A DNA stretch of 64,000 bases, taken from NCBI RefSeq assembly GCF_009755355.1, contig NZ_WQLB01000002.1:248001-312000 (forward strand). Reading direction: 5' to 3'. The notes beneath the pieces are model-generated. The model did not search any database. It had not been told where the DNA came from and worked only from the letters and a program-made list of their open reading frames with translations. A program made the position numbers and the translations under genes. Positions 28,049-36,301 of the stretch are shown here, in pieces (position 1 is the first letter of the stretch; each line of letters opens with the position of its first letter). The stretch is from Deinococcus arboris. GTDB taxonomy: Bacteria; Deinococcota; Deinococci; Deinococcales; Deinococcaceae.

Positions 28049-29833
28049 TCAGTTCAGGTTGATCATGACGCCGCGCACGTCTACATTGCCGCCGCCCGCG
28101 TCAATACTGATGCCCGTCGTGGCTTTGAGTTCCAGCTTCCCCGTGCTCTTGATGGTCACGGTGTTGCTGCGGGTATTGAGGAGCACCTCGTTACCGTTCT
28201 TGTCCCGGAGAATGACCTGCGGCGCACTGCCCTCAGTCAGCGTCAGGCGGTGACCATCCTTGGAGCGGAGTTCGACGAACGGTTTCTTCTTGTCGTCATT
28301 CAGTTCGAGCGCATGTTTCTTGCTACTCTGGAGGGTGATTTTGGGCGGCTCGGGATCGTCCGGGTCCTCGTAAATAAATTCGTGCCCGAGGCGGGTGCGG
28401 TAGACCCGCTGAATCACCTTGCCGTTCTTGACGGCCTTGCTGCTGGGGCGCGGCGGCGCGTCCTTGCCGTTCCAGAGGCCCCCGATGACATAAGGGTGGT
28501 GAATGTCGCCGTGCTCAAACCCCACCAGCACCTCGTCGTTCACTTCCGGCAAGGTCTGTGAGCCCCGGTTGCTGCCGTTGCCCAGCCCCACCACGCGCGC
28601 CCAGTCGCTTTCGTCCTCCTCGGTCAGGGCTGGGAGCTTCAGTTTGACGCGGCCCTGGTTTTCGGGGTCGTTGTTGTTGGTCACGATGCCAATCATCAGG
28701 CCCTGGACCGGCGTATACGGCGCGTCGCCGCCCCCGCTGCCGCCTGTCCCGGCCGCCCGCAGCAGGCTGCCCAGCGAATCGGGGCGGCTGCCCGTCACGC
28801 TGAATTCGGTGCTGTAGCCTTCCCCGTTGCGGTAGATGTGGCGCACGTTACTGGCCACATACTTGCCGCTAAAGCGCTTGCCCACATTCTTGATGTTCAA
28901 GGTGGTGCCGGCGGTCAGGCGGGGATAGCCAGCGGTCACGCCGCGTGCTTCCAGCAGCTGCTCGGCCACCGTATTGCGCTGGGCCTGGGCGATAGCTGCG
29001 GCGTAGCCCTGTTCGCGCACGATCAGGGTGCTGGAGGTGGCTGGCGCTTTCATGTTGAAAGCCTGCTGCGCCACCCCCTCGCTCTTGGTGCTCTCGCTGA
29101 CCTCGGCCTTGCCCTGGCCGCTCGTGGCCTGGCCAACCACACTGCGTTTTTGCTTGGGGTCCCAGGACCGCACGGTGCTCTGACTGGTCTGCGCCATGCT
29201 GGTCAGACGCGGCAGAAATTCGGCGAGGTTATCGCCCCAGGCCAGATCAATGGCGTCCTGGCCCTTGACCGGCTGGCAGTGCAGCGTGGTGCCGTCGGCG
29301 TACAGAATCAGGCCCAGACGTGAGACCCGCTCGCGCAGGAACGCCAGGTTGGTCTGATTGTGCTGTAGCACGTAGGGATGCACCACGCTGCTGCCTTCTG
29401 TCTTGGCCGTCATGCCCGCCTCGCCGGCCAGCTTTTTCACCAGGTCCAGGTCGCTGATGTTCTGAAACGACCGGGTGTGCGTGCCACGCGCCAGGCGGTG
29501 TAAGCGGTCAAAGGCACGCAGCCGCAGCTGCTGGGTGGCCCGTACAAACCGGGGCTCAACCTCGACCAGTTCCCCGTCAAAGACCGTTTCCTTATGGTCC
29601 TGTACCTGCGACACAATCTTGATGCGGGCACCTAGCCGGAATTTCTCGTCGTCCACCAGGACGCCTTCAGGATCGCGCAGCGTGATCGTCGCCACATCTG
29701 GCAGCTGCAGGCTGCTATCCACCGTGATTTCGTGAATCAGCTCAAACAGGTCTCGTGACATGTCCTGCCCGTCCACGTTCATATAGAGACTGCTGACAGA
29801 CCCTTCAAGGGGGTCTCGAACCGTACGGGTCAT
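28049..29833 (-). CDS. VgrG-like spike protein (Afp8/Pvc8-like)
   Basis: 594 residues. N-terminal gpD-like hub domain (about 10-340), a short linker (GGSGGGDAPYTP), then a gp5-type OB domain (GLMIGIVTNNNDPENQGRVKLKLP and VGFEHGDIHHPYVIGGLWNG, about 375-460). The C-terminus (KSTGKLELKATTGISIDAG) is a beta-helix like other spike tips. This is the central spike of the contractile particle. No PAAR tip protein follows, so the beta-helix may form the point itself. Three bases separate it from the preceding gene. Confidence 0.88.
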   Translation of the reverse strand: MTRTVRDPLEGSVSSLYMNVDGQDMSRDLFELIHEITVDSSLQLPDVATITLRDPEGVLVDDEKFRLGARIKIVSQVQDHKETVFDGELVEVEPRFVRATQQLRLRAFDRLHRLARGTHTRSFQNISDLDLVKKLAGEAGMTAKTEGSSVVHPYVLQHNQTNLAFLRERVSRLGLILYADGTTLHCQPVKGQDAIDLAWGDNLAEFLPRLTSMAQTSQSTVRSWDPKQKRSVVGQATSGQGKAEVSESTKSEGVAQQAFNMKAPATSSTLIVREQGYAAAIAQAQRNTVAEQLLEARGVTAGYPRLTAGTTLNIKNVGKRFSGKYVASNVRHIYRNGEGYSTEFSVTGSRPDSLGSLLRAAGTGGSGGGDAPYTPVQGLMIGIVTNNNDPENQGRVKLKLPALTEEDESDWARVVGLGNGSNRGSQTLPEVNDEVLVGFEHGDIHHPYVIGGLWNGKDAPPRPSSKAVKNGKVIQRVYRTRLGHEFIYEDPDDPEPPKITLQSSKKHALELNDDKKKPFVELRSKDGHRLTLTEGSAPQVILRDKNGNEVLLNTRSNTVTIKSTGKLELKATTGISIDAGGGNVDVRGVMINLN

Positions 29834-29836
29834 CGG

Positions 29837-30475
29837 TTAGCCTTTCCCGTAAGGCGTGCGGCGCAGGTCGCCCACGAAGCCAGCCGAATTCGCCGTGTTG
29901 CGAATCCCCCGGCTGACGTGGGCGGTGCGTGGGCCCCCCGCATCCTCGCCGTAAAAGGCCGTGGCTTTATCGGCCTGCTCAAAGGTGACCTTGATAATGG
30001 AGCGCACCGGCGTGCCGTCTGGCATAAACAGCGTGAACTTCTGTTCCATATCCAGAATCACGGCCTCGAAATGCCAGGTGCCCCCCCACTGAAACAGCAC
30101 TTTCGTGGGCCTGTTCTTTTTCACGGCAGACTGCTTGGATGTTTCCGAAGAGTTTTCATCTCGCCGCGTGAGTTCCCACAGGCGCTCTGTGTGCTTGCGT
30201 ACGTCCTCGACCGTTTCGGCATTCTTGCGGAATGCATAGGTGTCAAAGAAAAGTTCCAGGGTCAGCTTGGCGGGCGAGCCCCCTTTGTACACCTTGTTCC
30301 CCGTATCGTTGCTGTCATTGGAGGCCGTCTCCCACATGATGCTGCGGGAAATGGTGTATTCGCTGGGGTTGAACATGCACTTGATTGGAGCGTATTTTCT
30401 CCGGTTTTTGCCTTCACCTTCGACGGGCACAATCTGCGCGCGGGCAAACTGTCCTCCTGCACCTGATAGAGCCAT
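29837..30475 (-). CDS. CIS tube/baseplate protein (Afp7-like, no LysM seen)
   Basis: 212 residues with the conserved start of the CIS-tube family: IKCMFNPSEYTISRSIMWE, then LELFFDTY, VLFQWGGTWHFEAV and PVRSIIKVTFEQ. Afp7-type proteins join tube and spike and usually end in a LysM domain. Here the last 40 residues (GGPRTAHVSRGIRN) show no LysM pattern. It lies between the giant kinase-like gene and the spike gene, as expected for the baseplate hub. Confidence 0.8.
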   Translation of the reverse strand: MALSGAGGQFARAQIVPVEGEGKNRRKYAPIKCMFNPSEYTISRSIMWETASNDSNDTGNKVYKGGSPAKLTLELFFDTYAFRKNAETVEDVRKHTERLWELTRRDENSSETSKQSAVKKNRPTKVLFQWGGTWHFEAVILDMEQKFTLFMPDGTPVRSIIKVTFEQADKATAFYGEDAGGPRTAHVSRGIRNTANSAGFVGDLRRTPYGKG

Positions 30476-30497
30476 GACTCATCCTCCTTTAGCTTGC

Positions 30498-33400
30498 TTA
30501 GCGGCAACTCTGGGGGGCGGGGGTGTTGGGGCGGTAAGCGCACCAGCGTTCGCTCTGGCCCCGCAGAGTGTAGAAGCCTTCCAGCGCTTTCCGACCAGTG
30601 ACCAGTGAGCCGACGAAACGGAAGTTTTCTAGGTTCGGCGATAGAGCGGTAATGGAGCTTCCGGTAAAGGTCAGTTCGATGGGCAAGTCGGGAATATCAC
30701 CGCGGTTACTGGTGAAGGTGCCGGTCGCGCGCCGCCCATTAACCCCCACAATCGTAAAGGAGCCAAAGGGGTGTTCCCACTCTCCTTCAAGGTCTGCATA
30801 AGCGCTGGCGGGTGCCGTGACATTGACGGTCACCAGATTGCTGCGCAGCTGGGCACCGTTGGCTCCTGTGGCAATGAGGACATACTGGGTGGTCTGGGCA
30901 GGCGTGACTTTCGTGCGGCCGCTGGCTGGGAAGGTGCCCTCGACGCCTTCAATCCGCACACTGCTGACGCCAATGGTGCCCCAGCTGAGGGTAACGGCCG
31001 TGCCAGCCTTAACGCTCTTGGGCGTGGCCACAAAGGAGGTGATGCGCGGCTGTTGCACGTTGACCGGTGGATTGACGGGCGGCTTGACGGGATCGGAAGG
31101 CGGGGTGCCAGTAGGCTGGGTTGCCGTCGTCTTCGGCGTCACATTTACGGTGATGCTGCGCTGCTGTGAGCCCGAGGTCAGTACAAACACGGTGGTCTTG
31201 CTGAGCTGCAGCGACGTGCTGCCCTGCGCCTTCCAGAGGCCACCAGCCAGCGGTCCAGCCACACCCGCAATCCGCACGGCGCTGGCGTTGGCGACATTCC
31301 AGCTGAGCGTCACCTTCCCAGGTGCCGGGAGGGAATACGAGGAGGCCCGGAAGCTGTCAATTCGCGGGGTTGGCGGCGCCTTGACCGTGACGGTCTGGCT
31401 CTGAGAACTCTCGCCGGCGCGCAGGATAAAGGTGCGTGTGGCGTTCACAGGGACAGTGGCGCGGCCTTTTGCTGGCCAAGAGCCGTCATTGTTGGGGCCA
31501 CGCACACCGTCAATACGGACGGCAGCGGCATTTTCTACATCCCAGTTCAGAACGGTAGTGCCCGAACCGGTGATCTGCGTGGGCTGCACTGTGAAGCTGT
31601 TGATGGTAACGGGGAGAGGCCGGACATTCACCGTCAGCGGCTTCTGCAGTTGCCCCACGCTGAGTGTGAAGGTTCGCGTGCGCGGCAAATTCACCACTGT
31701 GGTGCCCTTCGCTGGCCATTTGCCGCCTGTGAGCGGCCCAGCCAGACCCGCAATCCGCACGGCACTCGCGTTGGCGACGTTCCACTTCAATGTCACTGGA
31801 CCCGGTGCAGCCAGACTGGTGCTGGACGCGCTGAAGTCCCGAATCTCAGCAGGACGCGGCTTGACGGTCACGGTGCGGTTCAGTTTCAGCAGCTTGCCGT
31901 TTCGGAGCGGCAGAATCAGGGTGTAGATACGGGTCTTGTTCAGCTTCTCGTCGGTTTCGCTGCCCTGGGCCTCAAACTTGTTATTGATCGGCCCTTTCAG
32001 CGGCGCCACCGTCACGTAGGTCCAGCCGGGCGCGTTCCAGGTCACGGTCACGTCGCCCTCGCCCAGAATCTCTTTGGGTTCAGCTGTGAAGGTGATTTTC
32101 TGGATGTTGGCTTTCTCAGCAGCGTCGGCCTGCCGCTCACGCTCCTGACGTTCCTTTTCAAGCCTGGCGGCCTCTTCGGCCTCCGCATCAACAAAAGTAA
32201 TTTCGACCCGTTGACTCACCGGCACCTGGTCACCTGCATCGTTGCGGGCTGTCAAGGTCACAGTCAAGCTCGATGCTTTTTCAGGCACACTCTTGATGAG
32301 GCTGCCTTCCGGACCACTGTCCTGGGCGCTATCGCCTGCATTCACGTTCACAGCGCTGGCATTCTTGGTCTTCCAGTTAATCGTGACCTGGCCGTCCGAG
32401 CGCACCGGATTCGGCGTCACCGTAAACTCGGTGAATTCCGGCTTAGGCGAGGTGATGTCCAAGCGGGCATTGGCACTCTTGGTCAGGTTGCCGCCACCGA
32501 CTGCAGTCACGGTGTAGGTGGTGCTTTCCTTGGGCGTCACGGTCCGGTTGCCCTTTACGGGCACGGTGCCGAGGCCGTCAATGGTGACCGTCGTGGCGTT
32601 GCGGATGTCCCAACTCAGCACTGCGCTCTCGCCCTTCTGGATTTCCGCAGGCTTGATCTCGAACAGTTCAACCTCTGGCCCCAGCACACTCACAGTGCGG
32701 GTGTCGGATTCGCGTTCGGTTCCGTTCTGCGCCGTGAGAGAGAGGGTCACGTCTTTGTCAGGGATGAACGTACGCTTGCCGCTGGCAGGCACTTTGCCCA
32801 GTTCGGTGATGGTCACCTGCTCGGCGTTGCGGACCTTCCAGGTCACGGTGACCTTCTGGTTGCCGGCCACACGCGGCGGGTTCACATCAAATTGCTCAAT
32901 GACAGGACGGTCAAACCGCGCCTGCACCACCTCGAATTTCTCAGCGCGGCGGCCGATCAGCGAGCGGGCCACCAGGGTATAGCGCTGGTCCTTGGCAATC
33001 CCCTTCTTGACCTGGAAGGTCCCATCGGCCGGCAGGTTCTGCCCATCAGCCCCCAGCTCCAAGATACTGATCCGGCGAGCGTTGGAGGTGTCCCAGCGCA
33101 GCGTAAAGGGCTGCCCCGGACGCACCGCCGTGTCGCTGCCACTCAGCGCAAATTGGGTAATGAGGGGTGGCCGCGTAAGCCACCAGATCAGGATGCCCAG
33201 CAGCAGCAGCAGAATAGGAATCAGCCACAGTGGAATCAGCGGGTTGTGGTGCAGGGTGGCCCGCGCCTGGGTTAGCAGGTGAACCGGCGCGTCTTCCGCT
33301 TCAGGCACGCTGTAGAGGTCCACGCGCATCTCGTGCTGCGAGCTGGTGCCGAACCAGCGCAGGGGCACCTGCACCTTCAGGGTTTCTTCCTGCGACTGAC

Positions 33401-35345
33401 CCGGCTCTAGCGTCAACATGGCCGGCAGCCCGTCCAGGCGAATGCGGCCCCGGCCCCCCAGGACGCGCTGGACAGCCGTCGCCGCAGCGGTGCGGGCCTG
33501 CTGCTGGGCCTGCCGCGCCGCTTCCTGGGCCAGGAGGGTGGGGTCAATGCCCCGGCCCATGCCCATCATGGGCAGCTGGGGAATGTTGGTGTTCAGGAGG
33601 TCCTGTGGGCGCGGCACCGCTACGACCTGACCCTCATGGTCCAGCAGTTTGGTCAGCGCCTGCTGAGGCGTGTTGCCCTTGTTCTCCACGCGCAGCACAT
33701 AGGTCGTGCGCCGCCAGGTGCGCCGCACAGCCGGCAGCAGGGTGGCCGTCAGGTCGTGGAACGGCAGAACCTCGATGGTCATGGGCGCCGACCCCGACTC
33801 GGCCGGGTTTTCGCGCGAGCGGGCCAGCACCTTGACGTCGTAGACGCCAGCGCGGCTGCGGCTGTCGCGCGGAGCCAGGATGGTCAGACTGGTCTGCCCC
33901 TGCATGCCGGGATTCAGCTGCACCTCGCCGTGGGCGTCCCGGACCCACTCGGGCGGAATGCCGTCCAGGCTGACCCGGAAGTGGTCCACCGTGCGGCCAG
34001 TGTTGGCCAGCATAATGTCCAGTTCATAGGGCATGCCGGGCGAGAGCTGAATGCGGTCGCGCTCCGGCTTGACCACGATGCGGGGGCGCGGCGCGGCCGA
34101 CTGCGGCTCGACCAGCACCAGCCAGTAGGGCCGCAGATACAGCGGCGTCCGTACAGGCCAGCGCAGGCGGGTCATGGGTGTCAGGGGCAGACCGTCCATG
34201 ACGGTGCCGTTGGTGGCGGTCAGTTCGGTGACATGCGCCTGACCGCCGCTAAACTCCACATTCAGGTGATGGCGGCTGACGCCCACATGCTCCAGAACCA
34301 CGGCGTTGTCGGGCGCGCGGCCTATCGTCAGGGTGGGACTGGTGACGGGCAGGGCGCGCTCCAGCTCATGGCGTTCGCTGAACACCAGCAGCTGCATATT
34401 GGCGGCTGGCTGCACGCCGTCCAGCCTGGGCGGCGGCGGCAGCACCGGCAGCGCGCTTAAGCGCAGGGTCGGCTCAGGGCCGCCGGGCATCAGGGCGTTG
34501 AGCACCTCTTGCAGCGCCGCTTCCAGGGCCTGGGCGTGGGGGTAGCGGTCGTCCGGGTCCTTGGCCAGGCAGGTCAGAATGATTTCTTCGAGCGCCGGCG
34601 GCATCTCGGGACGCAGGCGGCTGGGCTGGCGCGGCGCGACGTGCTGGTGTTTTTCCAGGGCGTCGGCGGCGTCCCGGATTTCAAAGGGCACCATGCCCGT
34701 CACGAGTTCGTACAAGATCAGGCCCAGGGCGTACAGGTCGGTGCGCAGTTCATTGCGCACGCCCCGGCACTGCTCGGGGCTCATGTACGCCAGGGCACCC
34801 ACGACCGCGCGGTCATGGGTGCCGTAACTGCCGGCGCGCAGCTCGGCCAGGCCAAAGTCGCTCAGCTGGGTGACGTAGCCGGTCTGCCCCAGCAAGGCGC
34901 GGCCCGGCTGCAAAATCAGGTTCTCGGGCTTGAGGTTGCCGTGCATCAGGCCCTGGCCGTGCGCGTGGGCCAGGCCGGCCGCTGCCTGCCGAATCAGCTC
35001 GGTGGCGGTGACAATAGGCAGCGGCTGGGCAGCGCGCGCCTGGCTTTGCAGCAGCTGGCGCGCGCTGCCCTGGCGGCCCAGCTCCATGGCGTAGAAGGCG
35101 CGGTGGTCGCGCTGCTGGAGCATCTCGGTGGGCAGGATGTGCGCGTGGCGCAGCGAGGTGACTTTGAGCAGCAGCCGTTCGAGCTGCATGATGAGAAACG
35201 ACTGGCCGCTGCTGGCGTCGTCCAGAATACGCAGCGCGACCTCGCGGTTCTCGTCGAGGTCGGTGGCGGCGTATACAGAACCCAGCCAGCCGCCGCCGAG
35301 CAGGCGGCCCAGCTGATAGTGGTGAAAAATCTTGGTGTCAGTCAT
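30498..35345 (-). CDS. Giant membrane protein: pseudokinase, FHA, one TM helix, about nine Ig-like repeats
   Basis: 1,615 residues. The kinase-like domain (10-280) has a glycine loop LGGGWLGSVY and SDFGLAEL, but Arg39 replaces the ATP-binding Lys (VALRILDD) and HGN (135-137) replaces HRD, losing the catalytic Asp, so it is probably inactive. An FHA domain (about 335-405) keeps GR, SRHH and TNG. Two beta-rich domains follow (about 425-690), then a single TM helix near 700-723 (LWLIPILLLLLGILIWWL). The C-terminal 890 residues carry about nine Ig-like repeats of the form PxxFxVxP...W.V.NAxxVxI.G, interrupted by a charged helix rich in E/R (about 1050-1080), and a final 90-residue domain. ATGA overlap with the upstream tail gene. 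Probably anchors or senses at the membrane; function unknown. Confidence 0.85.
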   Translation of the reverse strand: MTDTKIFHHYQLGRLLGGGWLGSVYAATDLDENREVALRILDDASSGQSFLIMQLERLLLKVTSLRHAHILPTEMLQQRDHRAFYAMELGRQGSARQLLQSQARAAQPLPIVTATELIRQAAAGLAHAHGQGLMHGNLKPENLILQPGRALLGQTGYVTQLSDFGLAELRAGSYGTHDRAVVGALAYMSPEQCRGVRNELRTDLYALGLILYELVTGMVPFEIRDAADALEKHQHVAPRQPSRLRPEMPPALEEIILTCLAKDPDDRYPHAQALEAALQEVLNALMPGGPEPTLRLSALPVLPPPPRLDGVQPAANMQLLVFSERHELERALPVTSPTLTIGRAPDNAVVLEHVGVSRHHLNVEFSGGQAHVTELTATNGTVMDGLPLTPMTRLRWPVRTPLYLRPYWLVLVEPQSAAPRPRIVVKPERDRIQLSPGMPYELDIMLANTGRTVDHFRVSLDGIPPEWVRDAHGEVQLNPGMQGQTSLTILAPRDSRSRAGVYDVKVLARSRENPAESGSAPMTIEVLPFHDLTATLLPAVRRTWRRTTYVLRVENKGNTPQQALTKLLDHEGQVVAVPRPQDLLNTNIPQLPMMGMGRGIDPTLLAQEAARQAQQQARTAAATAVQRVLGGRGRIRLDGLPAMLTLEPGQSQEETLKVQVPLRWFGTSSQHEMRVDLYSVPEAEDAPVHLLTQARATLHHNPLIPLWLIPILLLLLGILIWWLTRPPLITQFALSGSDTAVRPGQPFTLRWDTSNARRISILELGADGQNLPADGTFQVKKGIAKDQRYTLVARSLIGRRAEKFEVVQARFDRPVIEQFDVNPPRVAGNQKVTVTWKVRNAEQVTITELGKVPASGKRTFIPDKDVTLSLTAQNGTERESDTRTVSVLGPEVELFEIKPAEIQKGESAVLSWDIRNATTVTIDGLGTVPVKGNRTVTPKESTTYTVTAVGGGNLTKSANARLDITSPKPEFTEFTVTPNPVRSDGQVTINWKTKNASAVNVNAGDSAQDSGPEGSLIKSVPEKASSLTVTLTARNDAGDQVPVSQRVEITFVDAEAEEAARLEKERQERERQADAAEKANIQKITFTAEPKEILGEGDVTVTWNAPGWTYVTVAPLKGPINNKFEAQGSETDEKLNKTRIYTLILPLRNGKLLKLNRTVTVKPRPAEIRDFSASSTSLAAPGPVTLKWNVANASAVRIAGLAGPLTGGKWPAKGTTVVNLPRTRTFTLSVGQLQKPLTVNVRPLPVTINSFTVQPTQITGSGTTVLNWDVENAAAVRIDGVRGPNNDGSWPAKGRATVPVNATRTFILRAGESSQSQTVTVKAPPTPRIDSFRASSYSLPAPGKVTLSWNVANASAVRIAGVAGPLAGGLWKAQGSTSLQLSKTTVFVLTSGSQQRSITVNVTPKTTATQPTGTPPSDPVKPPVNPPVNVQQPRITSFVATPKSVKAGTAVTLSWGTIGVSSVRIEGVEGTFPASGRTKVTPAQTTQYVLIATGANGAQLRSNLVTVNVTAPASAYADLEGEWEHPFGSFTIVGVNGRRATGTFTSNRGDIPDLPIELTFTGSSITALSPNLENFRFVGSLVTGRKALEGFYTLRGQSERWCAYRPNTPAPQSCR

Positions 35346-36301
35346 GCGCGGCGTCCTGTGGCCGAATCGTCACGCGGGGGCGCGGCGTCGGAAGTGGGAG
35401 AGGTGGGCGGGGAAGGCTCCACAAACTCTACGGTGACACGGACGTGCGCAGGGGCATGCATGAAGATGAACTGCGTGATCGCCTCACGGCTGGCGGTGTC
35501 TTCGCCGTCGGGCGAATCGAGGAGTTGCAAGGTTAGGGTATGCGGCTGGGCGGTGTCCTCGCGCAGCACGGGAGTCAGGCCGTACACCGTTTCCAGCGCG
35601 CGGGTCAGGCCGTAGCGGGTGCCGCGCCAGCGGTAAAGCGTAATGGCCTCGCGCAGCCAGGCGCGCTGGCGGCCCTCCGGCCAGTGGGGGTCCAGGGGAA
35701 TGCCCAGCCAGCCGGCCATCCAACCCAAGACCTGCGGCGGCGCCACCCGGGGGTCAAAGTGCAGTTCGATGCTGTCCTGCCGGCGCTGCATCGGCTCCCA
35801 GAGGGCCTCGAAGATCTTGAGATAGCGCCCCAGAAACTCGGATTCCTGAAAGAAGGGTGGCAGGAATTCGGTATAGAGCGCCGCGCCGTCGCGGGGGGGC
35901 TGCTCCGCCGGAAAGGTGGGCAGGGGTGACCGGGCCGGGCGCGCCCTAAGTTCGCCCTGCACGTCCACGCGGCCACTGGAGGGCGTGGGGGTAACCGCCG
36001 CCGTGACATCTGCCAGAAACGACAGAGTGAAGGGCCCGATCTGAATCTCGTCGCCCTGCTCCAGGCGGTGAGGCTGGTTGGGCGCCAGGCGGTGCCCGTT
36101 CACGAAGGTCACGGCTTCGCCGCCCGTCAGGTCCGTCAGCAGCAGCGCGCCGCTTTCGGCGGTAATTTCCGCGTGACGAATGGCGACGCTGGGGTCGCGC
36201 AGCGGGAGGCCGTTGTCCGGGGTGCGGCCGATAGACAACTGACGGCTGAGCACCACCACCCGCAGCACTTCACCCCGCTGCCGCACCTGCAACTGGGCCA
36301 T
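35342..36301 (-). CDS. FHA-fused tail protein (gpI/TIGR02242-like)
   Basis: 319 residues. N-terminal FHA domain (about 10-100): SIGRTPDNGLPL, IRHAEI and FVNGHRL, with the usual Ser before RHA replaced by Ala-Ile. A Pro-rich linker leads to a tail-protein domain (about 140-310): FLPPFFQESEFLGRYLKIFEAL, LGWMAGWLGIPLD, REAITLYRWRGTRYGL and LHTLTLQLL-type strands, as in phage P2 gpI and eCIS baseplate wedge proteins (Afp12 region). Fusion of FHA to a baseplate part is uncommon. One-base overlap with the J gene and ATGA overlap with the pseudokinase gene suggest equal dosage. Confidence 0.85.
   Translation of the reverse strand: MAQLQVRQRGEVLRVVVLSRQLSIGRTPDNGLPLRDPSVAIRHAEITAESGALLLTDLTGGEAVTFVNGHRLAPNQPHRLEQGDEIQIGPFTLSFLADVTAAVTPTPSSGRVDVQGELRARPARSPLPTFPAEQPPRDGAALYTEFLPPFFQESEFLGRYLKIFEALWEPMQRRQDSIELHFDPRVAPPQVLGWMAGWLGIPLDPHWPEGRQRAWLREAITLYRWRGTRYGLTRALETVYGLTPVLREDTAQPHTLTLQLLDSPDGEDTASREAITQFIFMHAPAHVRVTVEFVEPSPPTSPTSDAAPPRDDSATGRRA

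Noticed and set aside
30498..35345. Calling the CIS kinase an active Ser/Thr kinase
   Set aside because: The ATP-binding Lys and catalytic Asp are both substituted (Arg39; HGN at 135-137), checked against the nucleotide sequence.
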